DNA of 64,000 nucleotides from Salinihabitans flavidus (GCF_900110425.1 NZ_FODS01000013.1:41451-105450), one strand, 5' to 3'; shown: positions 53,707 to 63,684, counted from the stretch's first letter. Notes: generated from the letters alone by a model not told the origin. Made by a program: numbers and translations.

Positions 53707-54588
53707 TCAGGCCGCCTCGTGCCGATGGGCGCAGGACCACGCGAAATCCCAATACAGCGCACGCGCCCGCCGCGTCACCGGCCCGATGCCCAGATCGCGC
53801 GTCTCGAACCGCGACACCGGCATGACCTTGGCGATGTTGCCGGTGGCGAAAATCTCTTCCGCCGCGTGGAAATCCTCCACGCGAAGCGTGGTTTCGACCA
53901 CCTCCACCCCATCCTCGCGCAGAAGGCCGATCACCCGCTGCCGCGTCAGCCCGTTGAGAAAACAGCCCGTCGGCTCCGGCGTGAAGACGACCCCGCCGCG
54001 CACCATGAACACGTTGGTGGAGGCCGTCTCCGCCACGTTCCCGTCGATGTCGAGCGACAGCGCGTTGGAGAACCCGCGCTTGCGCGCATGGGCCATGATC
54101 CGGGCGTTGTTGGGATAAAGAGAGCCGGCTTTCGCCTCGGTCAGCGCCATGTCCTGCCGCGGCCGGCAATAGGGCGACACGGTGAGCGAGAACCCCTCGA
54201 TCGGCGGCATCGCCATCTCCTCGATGCAGACAGCGAAGGCGGTGGACTCGGGGTCGAGGTCGATCACCCCGCCCGCGCTGTCGCAGGCCCACATCATCGG
54301 CCTGATATAAAGCTCCGCGTTCGGCGAAAAGCGCGCCGCCCCCTCCCGCACGATGTCGGTCAGGGCCGGCCCGGTCGTGTTCGGCACCATGCCAAGCGCC
54401 TCCGCGGACCGGATGAGACGGGCGCAATGCAGGTCGAGATCGGGCATCACGCCCTCGAACATGCGCGCCCCGTCGAACACCTGGCTGCCAAGCCAGGCCA
54501 CATGGTCGGCGGCCCGGATGATCGGCTGATTGCCGTCCTGCCACGCGCCGTCGAACCACGTCAGCACCCTGCCTTTTCCGACTGCCAT
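53707..54588 (-). CDS. ilvE: Branched-chain amino acid aminotransferase
   Basis: 293 residues, fold-type IV PLP enzyme. The PLP Lys is expected in S-L-Y-P-N-N-A-R-I-M-A-H-A-R-K-R. F-D-G-A-R-M-F-E-G near residue 38 and N-G-L-T-R-Q-R-V fit the family. The gene is the last of an operon with the branched-chain oxoacid dehydrogenase, 14 bp after lpd, so transamination and oxidation of Val, Leu and Ile are linked. A D-amino-acid or other class IV activity cannot be ruled out. Confidence 0.88.
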   Translation of the reverse strand: MAVGKGRVLTWFDGAWQDGNQPIIRAADHVAWLGSQVFDGARMFEGVMPDLDLHCARLIRSAEALGMVPNTTGPALTDIVREGAARFSPNAELYIRPMMWACDSAGGVIDLDPESTAFAVCIEEMAMPPIEGFSLTVSPYCRPRQDMALTEAKAGSLYPNNARIMAHARKRGFSNALSLDIDGNVAETASTNVFMVRGGVVFTPEPTGCFLNGLTRQRVIGLLREDGVEVVETTLRVEDFHAAEEIFATGNIAKVMPVSRFETRDLGIGPVTRRARALYWDFAWSCAHRHEAA

Positions 54589-54602
54589 ACCCTTGCTCCT
54601 TC

Positions 54603-55976
54603 TCAGATGTGCAGCGCCGCGCCCAGCCCGCCCATTGCGGCCTCCTGCACGGTTTCGCCCAATGTCGGATGGGCGTGAATGGTCTCTGCGATGTCGGTGA
54701 GCGTCGCCGCCATCTCAAGCGCCAGCGCGAATTCGCCCGCCAGTTCCGACACCCCTGCGCCCACCGCCTGAAGACCAAGGACAAGCCCCGTGTCGGGAGC
54801 ATGAACCACCCGCACGAACCCGTCCGTCCGCTCCATCGTCAGGGCCCGGCCATTCGCCTGAAACGGGAACTGGCTAACCTCCGCGCCCTCGACCTCTCCG
54901 GGCAGAGCGCCGACGACGACCACTTCGGGATCGGTGAAGCAGACCGCCGCGACCGCGCGCTTGTCCCAGCCCACCGAATGGCCCGCAAGATGTTCGGCCA
55001 CCAGCTTGCCCTGCGCGATGGCCCGATGGGCCAGCATCGGCGCGCCGGTCACGTCGCCGATGGCATAAACGCCGCGCATCGATGTGGCGCACACCTCGTC
55101 GATGCGCAGGAACGGCCCGTCGCGCGACAGCCCCAGATCGCCCAGCCCGAACCCGTCCAGCACCGGCCGCCGCCCCACCGTCACCAGCACCTTGTCGGCA
55201 GGCAATTCGGTGACGTTGCCCGCCGTCTCCACCATGAGCGCGCCCGCCTCGCTCAGCCCGGTGGCCGTCGCCTCCAGATGCAATTCCACGCCAAGCGCCT
55301 CCAGCCGCGCGGCAACGGGTTTCGTCAGCGCGGCGTCATATTGCGGCAGGATACGTTTTTCGGCTTCCACCACCGCGACCTTGCTGCCCATCTTCGCAAA
55401 CGCCGTGCCAATCTCCAGCCCGATGTAGCCGCCCCCCACCATGGCAAGCCGCTCTGGCACCTCGCGTAGCTCCAGCGCCTCGGTCGATGTGATCACCTGC
55501 CCGCCAAAGGGCAGCGCGGGCACCTCCACCGGCGCCGCGCCCGTGGCGATGACAAGGCTCTCGCAGCGGATGCGCAGCGGGCCGTCCTCGCCCTCGACAA
55601 CCACGGTCTTGCCGTCCTCGACGCGGGCGCGCCCGGCGACATGACGCACGCCTGCCGCCTTCATCAACCCGGCCACCCCGCCGGTCAGGCGCTGCACCAC
55701 GCCGTCCTTCCACTCCTGCGTCTTTCCCAGATCGAGCGTCACGTCGCTGGAGGAAATGCCAAGCGGCCCCTCCGCCGCGCCCGCCATCCGGAAAAACTCG
55801 TCGGCGGTATGGATCAGCGCCTTGGACGGGATGCAGCCCACGTTGAGACAGGTGCCCCCCGGCGCCTCCTTCTCCACCACCACGGTATCGAGGCCAAGCT
55901 GCCCCGCGCGGATCGCGCAGACATAGCCGCCCGGCCCCGCCCCGATGATCAGCACCTGACACGTCAGATCGCGCAT
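54603..55976 (-). CDS. lpdA: Dihydrolipoyl dehydrogenase (E3)
   Basis: 457 residues. FAD loop L-I-I-G-A-G-P-G-G-Y, redox Cys pair in G-G-T-C-L-N-V-G-C-I-P-S-K, and the active-site His-Glu region H-A-H-P-T-L-G-E near the C-terminus. It re-oxidises the lipoyl arm of E2. Four bases after the E2 gene, so part of the bkd operon. Confidence 0.95.
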   Translation of the reverse strand: MRDLTCQVLIIGAGPGGYVCAIRAGQLGLDTVVVEKEAPGGTCLNVGCIPSKALIHTADEFFRMAGAAEGPLGISSSDVTLDLGKTQEWKDGVVQRLTGGVAGLMKAAGVRHVAGRARVEDGKTVVVEGEDGPLRIRCESLVIATGAAPVEVPALPFGGQVITSTEALELREVPERLAMVGGGYIGLEIGTAFAKMGSKVAVVEAEKRILPQYDAALTKPVAARLEALGVELHLEATATGLSEAGALMVETAGNVTELPADKVLVTVGRRPVLDGFGLGDLGLSRDGPFLRIDEVCATSMRGVYAIGDVTGAPMLAHRAIAQGKLVAEHLAGHSVGWDKRAVAAVCFTDPEVVVVGALPGEVEGAEVSQFPFQANGRALTMERTDGFVRVVHAPDTGLVLGLQAVGAGVSELAGEFALALEMAATLTDIAETIHAHPTLGETVQEAAMGGLGAALHI

Positions 55977-55980
55977 GGCC

Positions 55981-57252
55981 TCAGTCCTCCATGAATATCA
56001 GCGCCGGGGTTTGCAACAGCGCCCGCATCCGCTGCACGAACACCGCCGCGTTCCAGCCGTCGATCACCCGGTGGTCGAAGCTGGCCGAAAGGTTCATCAT
56101 CCGGCGCGGCACGAACCCGTTGCCGTCCCAATGCGGGCGTGTGGCGATCTTGTTCACGCCCAGAATGGCCACCTCGGGATGATTGATGATCGGCGTTGTG
56201 GCAATCGCCCCCAGCGGCCCCAGAGAGGTGACGGTGATCGTCGATCCCGTCAGGTCATCACGCGTCGCCTTGCCGTCGCGCGCCGCCTGCGACAGCCGCG
56301 CGATCTCCGCCGCCGTCTCATAAATCCCCATCGCCTCCGCGTGGTGCAGCACCGGCACCATCAGCCCGCCGTCTGTCTGCGTGGCGATCCCGGCATGAAG
56401 CGCGTTGTGCCGCGTGATCACCCCGGCCTCGTCGTCGAAATGCGCGTTCATCTCGGGGTGATCCTCCACCGCGCGCGCCAGCGCCGCGACGATGAACGGC
56501 AGGATCGTCAGCTTCGGCTTGTCGCCGCGCGTGTCGTTCATCTGCGCCCGAAGCTCCTCCAGCGCGGTGACATCGACCTCCTCGACCACGGTGATATGGG
56601 CGATGCGCTGATTGGCCAGCGCCATGCGGTCCGCGATCCGGCGGCGCAGGCCGATCACCTTCACCTCCTGCGCGCCCGAGCGCCGTGCCCTGGGCGCCCG
56701 CCCGCCGGTGGGCACGGCGAACACCGCATCAAGATCGTCATGGGTGATCCGCCCCGCCGGGCCGGTCCCGGCCACCTGCCGCAGGTCGATCCCCGCCTCC
56801 CGCGCGCGCGCCCGCACCGCCGGCGCGGCCAGCGGCCTGACGCCCTCGGGACGCGGCGCGCCCACCTGCGCGGGGCGCGGGGCGGCGGGCCGTGTCGGGG
56901 TGTCGGGAGCGGGACGCGCCTCCATCTCCTCCGGCTCCGTCTCAGGCTCCCGCGTCGCGGTCGGCGATTCTTCGGGCGCGGGCGGCTCCTGCGCCTCGGG
57001 GTCCACCTCCTGATCGGTCTCGATCCGCACCAGCTCGGAGCCGACAGCGATCCGCTCGCCAATCTCGCCGCCGGTCCAGACCACCTTGCCATCGCAAAGC
57101 GACGGGATTTCCACCGTGGCCTTGTCGGTCATCACCGCGGCAAGCACGTCGTCCTCGCGCACCATGTCGCCGGGCTTGACGTGCCATTCGACAAGCTCCG
57201 CCTCGGTCACGCCCTCGCCCACATCGGACAGCTTCACGCTCACGGTCTGCAT
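55981..57252 (-). CDS. bkdB: Branched-chain 2-oxoacid dehydrogenase E2 (dihydrolipoyl acyltransferase)
   Basis: 423 residues. One lipoyl domain with the Lys in M-T-D-K-A-T-V-E-I near residue 44, a Pro/Glu-rich linker, a small E3-binding domain, and the acyltransferase domain with the catalytic S-F-D-H-R-V-I-D-G near residue 390. GTG ribosome context is normal and it follows E1-beta by two bases. Confidence 0.94.
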   Translation of the reverse strand: MQTVSVKLSDVGEGVTEAELVEWHVKPGDMVREDDVLAAVMTDKATVEIPSLCDGKVVWTGGEIGERIAVGSELVRIETDQEVDPEAQEPPAPEESPTATREPETEPEEMEARPAPDTPTRPAAPRPAQVGAPRPEGVRPLAAPAVRARAREAGIDLRQVAGTGPAGRITHDDLDAVFAVPTGGRAPRARRSGAQEVKVIGLRRRIADRMALANQRIAHITVVEEVDVTALEELRAQMNDTRGDKPKLTILPFIVAALARAVEDHPEMNAHFDDEAGVITRHNALHAGIATQTDGGLMVPVLHHAEAMGIYETAAEIARLSQAARDGKATRDDLTGSTITVTSLGPLGAIATTPIINHPEVAILGVNKIATRPHWDGNGFVPRRMMNLSASFDHRVIDGWNAAVFVQRMRALLQTPALIFMED

Positions 57253-57253
57253 G

Positions 57254-58267
57254 TCACGCCTCCATCACCCGGGCGATCCCGCGCGCCGCGCGCTTCGGCC
57301 CCGGAAAGTAGTCCCATTCCTGCGCATGCGGATAGGGCGCGTCCCAGCCCGTCACCCGCACGATGGGCGCCTCAAGGTGCCAGAAACAGGCCTCCTGCAC
57401 CTCCGCGATCAGTTCGCCGCCAAAGCCCGACGTGCGCGTCGCCTCATGCAGCACCAGACAGCGCCCGGTCTTCTCCACGCTCGCGCGGATCGTCTCCAGA
57501 TCGAGCGGCAGAAGCGTGCGCAGGTCGATGATCTCGGCATCCACCCCGGTGTCGCGCACCGCGCGCTCGGCCACGAAGACCATCGTGCCATAGGCCAGGA
57601 TCGTCAGCGCCGCCCCCTCGCGGCGCACCGACGCCTTGCCAAGATCGATGCGGTAATACTCCTCGGGCACATCGCCCGCCGGATGCTGCGCCCAGCCCTG
57701 CGATGTCGCGGTGTGATCGCCGTCGAACGGCCCGTTATAAAGCCGCTTGGGCTCGAGGAAAATCACTGGATCGGGGTCTTCGATCGACGCGATCAAGAGC
57801 CCCTTGGCGTCATAAGGCGTGGAGGGCTGCACCACCTTGAGCCCGGCAACATGGGTGAACAGCGCCTCGGGACTCTGGCTGTGGGTTTGCCCGCCATAGA
57901 TGCCGCCGCCCGTCGGCATCCGGATCGTCAACGGACAGGTGAAATCACCATTGGAGCGGTGGCGGATGCGCGCCGCCTCCTGCGTGATCTGGTCATAGGC
58001 GGGATACATGTAATCGGCGAACTGGATTTCCGCGCAGGGCCGCATCCCCTGCGCCGCCATGCCGATCGCCATGCCCGCGATGGCGCTTTCGTTGATCGGC
58101 GTGTCGAACACCCGCTCTTCGCCGTATTTCTTCTGCAACCCCTGCGTGCAGCGGAACACCCCGCCGAAATAGCCGACATCCTCGCCAAAGATCACCACCC
58201 GCTCATCACGTGCGAGCATCACGTCCATCGCGCTGCGCAGGGCCTCGATCATCGTCATCGCCGTCAT
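57254..58267 (-). CDS. bkdA2: Branched-chain 2-oxoacid dehydrogenase E1, beta subunit
   Basis: 337 residues, transketolase-like pyrimidine-binding and C-terminal domains. I-F-G-E-D-V-G-Y-F-G-G and F-D-T-P-I-N-E-S-A-I are family motifs, and H-S-Q-S-P-E lines the TPP site. Start is the ATG at 58267, two bases after the E1-alpha stop. Confidence 0.94.
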   Translation of the reverse strand: MTAMTMIEALRSAMDVMLARDERVVIFGEDVGYFGGVFRCTQGLQKKYGEERVFDTPINESAIAGMAIGMAAQGMRPCAEIQFADYMYPAYDQITQEAARIRHRSNGDFTCPLTIRMPTGGGIYGGQTHSQSPEALFTHVAGLKVVQPSTPYDAKGLLIASIEDPDPVIFLEPKRLYNGPFDGDHTATSQGWAQHPAGDVPEEYYRIDLGKASVRREGAALTILAYGTMVFVAERAVRDTGVDAEIIDLRTLLPLDLETIRASVEKTGRCLVLHEATRTSGFGGELIAEVQEACFWHLEAPIVRVTGWDAPYPHAQEWDYFPGPKRAARGIARVMEA

Positions 58268-58269
58268 GC

Positions 58270-59517
58270 TCAGACCCCCATGTCCTGCCGCTGCCGGATC
58301 AGATGCGGCGGCATCTCGGCATAAACCCCCTTCAGGATCGAGGCCGACGACATCGGTTGCGGATCGACCAGCGTGCCGTGGCTCTCGACCTCCTTCTGCA
58401 CCGTGCGCACCTCGTCGGTGATCTGCGCCTCCGTCTGCGCGTGGCGCTCCTCCGACCATGCGCCGCGCGCGATCAGATGGGTCTTCAGCCGCTCGATGGG
58501 ATCGCCAAGCGGCCACGACCGGGCCTCGTCCTTGGGGCGATAGGCGCTCGGATCGTCAGAGGTGGAATGCGCCGCCACGCGATAGGTGAACCACTCGATC
58601 GCCACCGGCCCATGCCCCGCGCGCACCCGCGCCACGGCCCATTTCGCCACGCCCAGCACCGCGAGGTAGTCGTTCCCGTCCACCCGCAGCGCCGGGATAC
58701 CATAGCCACGCGCCCGCGACGCATAGGTCCGCGCCCCGCCAAGCGCCTCGCCGGTATAGGTGGAAATGGCCCATTGGTTGTTCACGATATTGAGGATCAC
58801 CGGCGGCCGGTAGGTCGAAGCCGTGAGCAACCCGCTGTGATAATCGTTTGAGGCCGTCGCCCCGTCCCCGATCCAGCCGGCCGCGATCTGTCCGTTGCGC
58901 GTCAGCGCGTTGGCCATCGCCCAGCCGACCGCCTGCACATACTGCGTGCCCAGATTGCCCGAAACCGAGAAATACCCATAATCGCGCGCCGAGTGCATGA
59001 TCGGCAACTGCCGCCCCTGCAACGGATCGAAATCGTTCGAATAGATCTGCCCCATCAGGGCTTCGAGCGGATAGCCCGCCGCCACCAGAAGCGATTGCTG
59101 CCGATAGGTGGGAAAATTCATATCTCCCGCCTGAAGCTGCCGCTGGAACCCGACGCCGATGGCCTCTTCGCCGGTGCATTGCAGGTAGAAGGATGTCTTG
59201 CCCTGCCGCTGCGCATTGAGCATCCGCGTGTCGATGGCGCGCGTTCTCATCATGTCGCGCATCCCGTCGAGCAACGCCTCGTCGCTCACCTGCCCCACAT
59301 AATCGGCCCAGGGGCCGACCGCCTCGCCCGCATCGTTCAGCACCCGGATCATTCCGTTCGCATAGGGGCGCGAGGCGATGGAATCGATCTCTGGCGGCGG
59401 CACGTCGAGCGCGCCCGCCTCCGGTATGTCGAGGCTTGAGAAATCCGCGCGCTCACCGGGGCGCGCGGGCGGATGCGGAAACGTCAACCTCGGGCCGTCT
59501 TGCTGCTTCTCACTCAT
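58270..59517 (-). CDS. bkdA1: Branched-chain 2-oxoacid dehydrogenase E1, alpha subunit
   Basis: 415 residues, longer than PDH E1-alpha because of an N-terminal extension typical of bkdA. TPP motif G-D-G-A-T-A-S-N-D-Y-H-S-G and I-V-N-N-Q-W-A-I-S are present, and the phosphorylation-loop region Y-R-V-A-A-H-S-T-S-D-D. It decarboxylates 2-oxoisovalerate and related acids. First gene of the bkd operon, divergent from an Lrp-type regulator. Confidence 0.94.
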   Translation of the reverse strand: MSEKQQDGPRLTFPHPPARPGERADFSSLDIPEAGALDVPPPEIDSIASRPYANGMIRVLNDAGEAVGPWADYVGQVSDEALLDGMRDMMRTRAIDTRMLNAQRQGKTSFYLQCTGEEAIGVGFQRQLQAGDMNFPTYRQQSLLVAAGYPLEALMGQIYSNDFDPLQGRQLPIMHSARDYGYFSVSGNLGTQYVQAVGWAMANALTRNGQIAAGWIGDGATASNDYHSGLLTASTYRPPVILNIVNNQWAISTYTGEALGGARTYASRARGYGIPALRVDGNDYLAVLGVAKWAVARVRAGHGPVAIEWFTYRVAAHSTSDDPSAYRPKDEARSWPLGDPIERLKTHLIARGAWSEERHAQTEAQITDEVRTVQKEVESHGTLVDPQPMSSASILKGVYAEMPPHLIRQRQDMGV

Positions 59518-59683
59518 GCCGCTGCTCCCCTTCCGGCAGGGCCCGCTCCGGCCTGCCTTCGGGTCGATGATACGGGAACACCGGCAAAATGTTCTTTTGA
59601 AATTCAGCGATCTGTTCAAAATTTCTTGAGATCGTTCGGAACTTGCGGGATCTTTCGAAAGATAATTCGCCACAGGACACCCA
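59518..59683. promoter_or_regulatory. Divergent control region of the bkd operon
   Basis: 166 bp, clearly AT-richer than its surroundings, between bkdA1 and the Lrp-type gene. Short imperfect dyads such as TTTGAAATTC and GTTCAAAATTTC recur, the usual look of an Lrp-type binding area. Exact sites cannot be set by eye. Confidence 0.5.
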
Positions 59684-60145
59684 ATGACGAACATTCCCGA
59701 AATCGACCGCCGCATCCTCAGGGAACTGCACCGCGACGGACGCCAGCCCAACGCACAGCTTGCCGAACGCGTGGGCCTGTCGGCCAGCCAATGCTGGCAG
59801 CGCGTGCGCAAGCTTGAGAAATCGGGCCTGATTCAGGGCTACACTGCCCGCATCAATCACGACGCCCTGGGCGCGCCGGAAACCGCGCTGGTGGAGATTT
59901 CGCTGGAACGCAACGAAGGCTATCAGCTCGAGGATGTGTGCAGACGCCTCGCGCAATTCCCCGAAGTGCTGGAGGCGCATATCACCTCTGGGGAGTTCGA
60001 CGTGTTCATCAAGGTCGCGGTCAGCGGCACGCGCGGGTATGAGCAGTTCCTCAAGGACAAGCTCTACTCCATCGCCGGAATCCGCCATTCCCGCTCGGTC
60101 TTCTCGCTGCGCTGCTACAAGAGCGAAACCAGCTTCGTGCCATAA
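59684..60145 (+). CDS. bkdR: Lrp/AsnC-family regulator, probable BkdR
   Basis: 153 residues. Helix-turn-helix at residues 21-45 (N-A-Q-L-A-E-R-V-G-L-S-A-S-Q-C-W-Q-R-V-R), then the RAM domain with I-T-S-G-E-F-D-V-F-I-K-V. Divergent from bkdA1 and probably its activator, as BkdR is in Pseudomonas. Confidence 0.9.
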   Translation: MTNIPEIDRRILRELHRDGRQPNAQLAERVGLSASQCWQRVRKLEKSGLIQGYTARINHDALGAPETALVEISLERNEGYQLEDVCRRLAQFPEVLEAHITSGEFDVFIKVAVSGTRGYEQFLKDKLYSIAGIRHSRSVFSLRCYKSETSFVP

Positions 60146-60296
60146 CCACAGCAACCCGCAAAAGGCCGGGGCCCACACCCCATAGACCGGCGAGACAGCA
60201 TCGCCTTCTGTTTCATCCTTCCCTTGATCGCCCGAAAGCCCTAGTTTCGAAGGCGGTCGCACAGAGTGACGGCCGCAAAACCTGGAGGAGGAAACA

Positions 60297-61277
60297 ATGA
60301 CACTATCCAGAATCGCTGGCATCGCTGCCATGCTGATCGGCAGCACCGTCGCCGCGCAGGCGCAAGATCGCTCCGACTGGCCCTCGAGCTTCACCGTCGG
60401 CACCGCGAGCCAGGGCGGCACCTATTTCGCCTATGGCTCTGGCTGGGCCAACCTTGTCGCGGATGAGCTGGGCATGTCCGGCGGCGGCGAAGTGACAGGC
60501 GGGCCGATGCAGAACATGGCCCTTGTCCACACCGGAGAGGCCGCCTTCGGCATGACGACGATGGGTCCGGCGGCGGAATCGCTGGGCGGCACGAACCCGA
60601 TCGCGCCGGGTCTGGAAATGGATATGGCCTGCGCCATGTTCCCGATGTACCAGACGCCCTTCTCGGTCACCGCGCTCAGCTCCTCGGGGATCGAATCGAT
60701 TTCCGACATCCCCGACGGGGCCAAGATCGGCTTCGGCCCGGCGGGCTCCACTTCGGACACCTACTTCCCGCGGATGCTGGAAGAGCTTGGCGTCAACTTC
60801 GATCGCCGCAATGGCGGCTGGACCGACCTTGGCGGGCAGTTGCAGGATGGCCTGCTCGACGTGATCGCTTTTGCCGCGGGCATCCCGATTCCCGCCGTCA
60901 GCCAGCTTGAGGTGCAGACCGACGTGAACATCATCGAGTTCACCGAGGAGGAACAGGCCCAGATCCTGGAGGCGTTCCCCGTCTCCGAATTCACGATCCC
61001 GGCCGACACCTACACCTCGCTGGACGAGCCGGCGCGCGCCGTGTCGATGTGGAACTTCGCCATCGCCAATTGCGATCTGCCGGAAAGCTTCGTCTACGAG
61101 GCCACGAATGTGGTGATGTCGGACAATGACCGGATGGTGGCCATTCACCGCGCGGCCCGCTCCACCACGCCCGACAACTGGGACAAGAACAAGGTTCTGA
61201 TGTGGCACCCCGGCGCGGCCCGGTGGTTCAACGAGAACGGCGCCAGCATCCCCGACGACATGATCCACGGCAACTGA
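60297..61277 (+). CDS. TAXI-family TRAP transporter substrate-binding protein
   Basis: 326 residues with a signal peptide (cleavage after A-A-Q-A-Q-A near residue 23). The TAXI pattern is clear: F-T-V-G-T-A-S-Q-G-G-T-Y-F near residue 33, then G-P-M-Q-N-M and D-G-A-K-I-G-F-G-P-A-G-S-T-S. It delivers the ligand to the fused permease downstream. CTGGAGGAGG precedes the ATG. Substrate unknown. Confidence 0.92.
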   Translation: MTLSRIAGIAAMLIGSTVAAQAQDRSDWPSSFTVGTASQGGTYFAYGSGWANLVADELGMSGGGEVTGGPMQNMALVHTGEAAFGMTTMGPAAESLGGTNPIAPGLEMDMACAMFPMYQTPFSVTALSSSGIESISDIPDGAKIGFGPAGSTSDTYFPRMLEELGVNFDRRNGGWTDLGGQLQDGLLDVIAFAAGIPIPAVSQLEVQTDVNIIEFTEEEQAQILEAFPVSEFTIPADTYTSLDEPARAVSMWNFAIANCDLPESFVYEATNVVMSDNDRMVAIHRAARSTTPDNWDKNKVLMWHPGAARWFNENGASIPDDMIHGN

Positions 61278-61313
61278 TCGGCCGGGCGACCCTGAAACGG
61301 GTCTGATCAAGAG

Positions 61314-61338
61314 CCGCGCCCCCCTCGCCGGGGCGCGG
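61314..61338. terminator. Strong hairpin between the SBP and permease genes
   Basis: CCGCGCCCC (61314-61322) and GGGGCGCGG (61330-61338) form a perfect 9-bp stem with a 7-base loop. There is no T-run. Such intercistronic hairpins between a binding protein and its permease commonly stabilise the upstream mRNA, giving more binding protein. Confidence 0.7.
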
Positions 61339-61388
61339 TCCTCCGCAGGCGGCAAGCGACATCGAATCGCAGGTAAGGGACATTCGCC

Positions 61389-63635
61389 ATGAGCACGCAA
61401 ACCGAGGACACCGATACCGGCAACGACGCGCCCCTTGTCGTGGAAAACGTGGATGTGGACGTGGACCCGATAGAGGCTAACCGCCGCCTGTTCGAAGGGT
61501 CCGGCGCAAATGTCGTGGCCGTGGCCGCGATGCTCTACGCAATGTTTCACATGGCCGCCCTGAACGGTCTGTCGATCTCGAACATGACCGGCGGGGTTGT
61601 CGATATCGGCTTTCTGCCGTCCTTCCCGCTCGAGACATGGAATTTCCGCATCGTTCATATCGCCGGGGCGCTTGCGCTCGGCTTCACGCTTTACGGCGCG
61701 CGCAGCTTTGCCGAAAGCGCCCGCGATGAAACGCACACTCTGCGCTATATCGCCTATATCCTGATGATGCCCGCCATCGTGTCCCTCGCGGCGGCGATCT
61801 CCTTCCAGATGGAGATTGCCAGCGGCGTGATGTGGAACGGCATGGATGCGCGCATCCGGTTCAACGAGACGTGGTGGTTCGGCGTGCCGCTTCTGGTGGC
61901 CACGGTTGGCGGCATCGTCGCCTCATGGTTCCACAAGCGTCAGCGCCACGGGTTCTCGGCCCCGGATCTGGTGCTGCTGGTCTGTGCCGTGGCGGTGGCG
62001 ACCTACCTGATCACCATTTTCGGCACGTTGATGCGCAACTCCACCGGCACGCCGTTCGCCCCCATCGGCATGTCGCTGGCCGCGATCGCCGGCAGCCTTC
62101 TGATCATGGAACTGACCCGCCGCGTGGCGGGTCTGGCGCTGGTGATCATCTCGGTGGTGTTCCTGATCTACGTCTTTGTCGGGCACTACCTGCCCGGCTT
62201 CCTGAACTCGCCTCGCATAAGCTGGCAACGGTTCTTCAGCCAGGTCTACACCGACGCGGGCATCCTCGGCCCGACAACGGCGGTCTCCTCGACCTATATC
62301 ATCCTGTTCATCATCTTCGCGGCCTTCCTGCAATCCTCGCGCGTGGGGGAGTATTTCGTCAATTTTGCCTTTGCCACGGCGGGCCGATCGCGGGGCGGCC
62401 CTGCCAAGGTCTCCATCTTCGCCAGCGGCCTGATGGGCATGATCAACGGCACATCGGCGGGCAACGTGGTGGCGACAGGCTCGCTCACGATCCCGCTGAT
62501 GAAGCGCGTGGGCTACAACCGCAGAACCTCCGGCGCGATCGAGGCCGCGGCCTCCACCGGCGGGCAGATCATGCCGCCGATCATGGGGGCCGGCGCCTTC
62601 ATCATGGCCGAGATCACCGGCATTCCCTATGTCGAGATCTCGCTGGCCGCCATCATCCCCGCGATCCTCTATTTTCTCTCCATCTTCTTCATGGTCGATT
62701 TCGAGGCGGCCAAGCTGGGAATGCGCGGCATGCGCAGCGACCAGTTGCCCAAGCTGGGTGATCTCATGCGCAAGGTCTTCCTGTTCCTGCCGATCATCAT
62801 CCTGATCGCCGCGCTTTTCATGGGCTATTCGGTGATCCGGGCCGGCACGCTGGCGACGGCCTCCGCCGCCGTGGTGTCCTGGCTCACGCCCTATCGCATG
62901 GGCCTTTTCAGCATCGGCAAGGCGTTCGAAACCGCCGGTATCATGTCGATCCAGATCATCGCGGTCTGCGCCTGCGCGGGCATCATCGTCGGCGTCATCT
63001 CCCTGACCGGGGTGGGCGCGCGCTTTTCAAGCCTGCTGCTCGGGCTCGCCGGGTTCAGCCAGCTTCTCGCGCTCTTCTTCGCCATGTGCATCGCCATCAT
63101 GCTGGGCATGGGCATGCCCACCACCGCCGCCTATGCGGTGGCCGCCTCCGTGGTGGCGCCGGGTCTCGTGAACCTCGGCATCCCGCAGCTCACGGCGCAT
63201 TTCTTCGTGTTCTATTTCGCGGTGGTCTCGGCCATCACGCCGCCCGTGGCGCTGGCCAGCTATGCGGCGGCGGGGATTTCCGGGGCCAACCCGATGGAAA
63301 CCTCCATCGCGTCGTTCAAGATCGGGATCGCGGCCTTCGTGGTGCCGTTCATGTTCTTCTATTCCTCGGCCATGCTGATGCAGGGGACATGGTTCGAGAT
63401 CGCGCATGTCTTCGTCTCGGCGGCGGCGGGGATTTTCCTGCTCGCCTCCGGGGTGCAGGGCTGGTTCTTCGGGCCGGTGGCGGCATGGCTGCGCGTGGTG
63501 CTGATCGCGGGCGCTCTGGCGATGATCGCCGGCGGCTTCGTGACCGATGCCGTGGGGCTTGCCGTGGCCATTCTGGCCTTCGTGGTGCAAAAACGGATTG
63601 TCCGGCCCACCGATCTGGTGCGCGGCTCGGACTGA
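61389..63635 (+). CDS. TRAP transporter permease, fused 4TM/12TM (TAXI type)
   Basis: 748 residues, the usual length for the fused DctQM permease of TAXI systems. About 16 hydrophobic segments; the large-subunit motif N-G-T-S-A-G-N-V-V-A-T-G-S near residue 355 and I-M-P-P-I-M-G-A-G-A-F near 395 are typical. It forms an ion-coupled importer with the upstream SBP. It lies 111 bp after it and shares its transcript. Confidence 0.93.
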   Translation: MSTQTEDTDTGNDAPLVVENVDVDVDPIEANRRLFEGSGANVVAVAAMLYAMFHMAALNGLSISNMTGGVVDIGFLPSFPLETWNFRIVHIAGALALGFTLYGARSFAESARDETHTLRYIAYILMMPAIVSLAAAISFQMEIASGVMWNGMDARIRFNETWWFGVPLLVATVGGIVASWFHKRQRHGFSAPDLVLLVCAVAVATYLITIFGTLMRNSTGTPFAPIGMSLAAIAGSLLIMELTRRVAGLALVIISVVFLIYVFVGHYLPGFLNSPRISWQRFFSQVYTDAGILGPTTAVSSTYIILFIIFAAFLQSSRVGEYFVNFAFATAGRSRGGPAKVSIFASGLMGMINGTSAGNVVATGSLTIPLMKRVGYNRRTSGAIEAAASTGGQIMPPIMGAGAFIMAEITGIPYVEISLAAIIPAILYFLSIFFMVDFEAAKLGMRGMRSDQLPKLGDLMRKVFLFLPIIILIAALFMGYSVIRAGTLATASAAVVSWLTPYRMGLFSIGKAFETAGIMSIQIIAVCACAGIIVGVISLTGVGARFSSLLLGLAGFSQLLALFFAMCIAIMLGMGMPTTAAYAVAASVVAPGLVNLGIPQLTAHFFVFYFAVVSAITPPVALASYAAAGISGANPMETSIASFKIGIAAFVVPFMFFYSSAMLMQGTWFEIAHVFVSAAAGIFLLASGVQGWFFGPVAAWLRVVLIAGALAMIAGGFVTDAVGLAVAILAFVVQKRIVRPTDLVRGSD

Positions 63636-63684
63636 CGCGGACCGCCGCGCCAACACCCCGCAGCGGGCGCAATGTCGCAAGGAG

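Noticed and set aside
55975..57531. 518-codon plus-strand frame antisense to the E2 gene
   Set aside because: Shadow produced by high GC; the E2 motifs are on the opposite strand.
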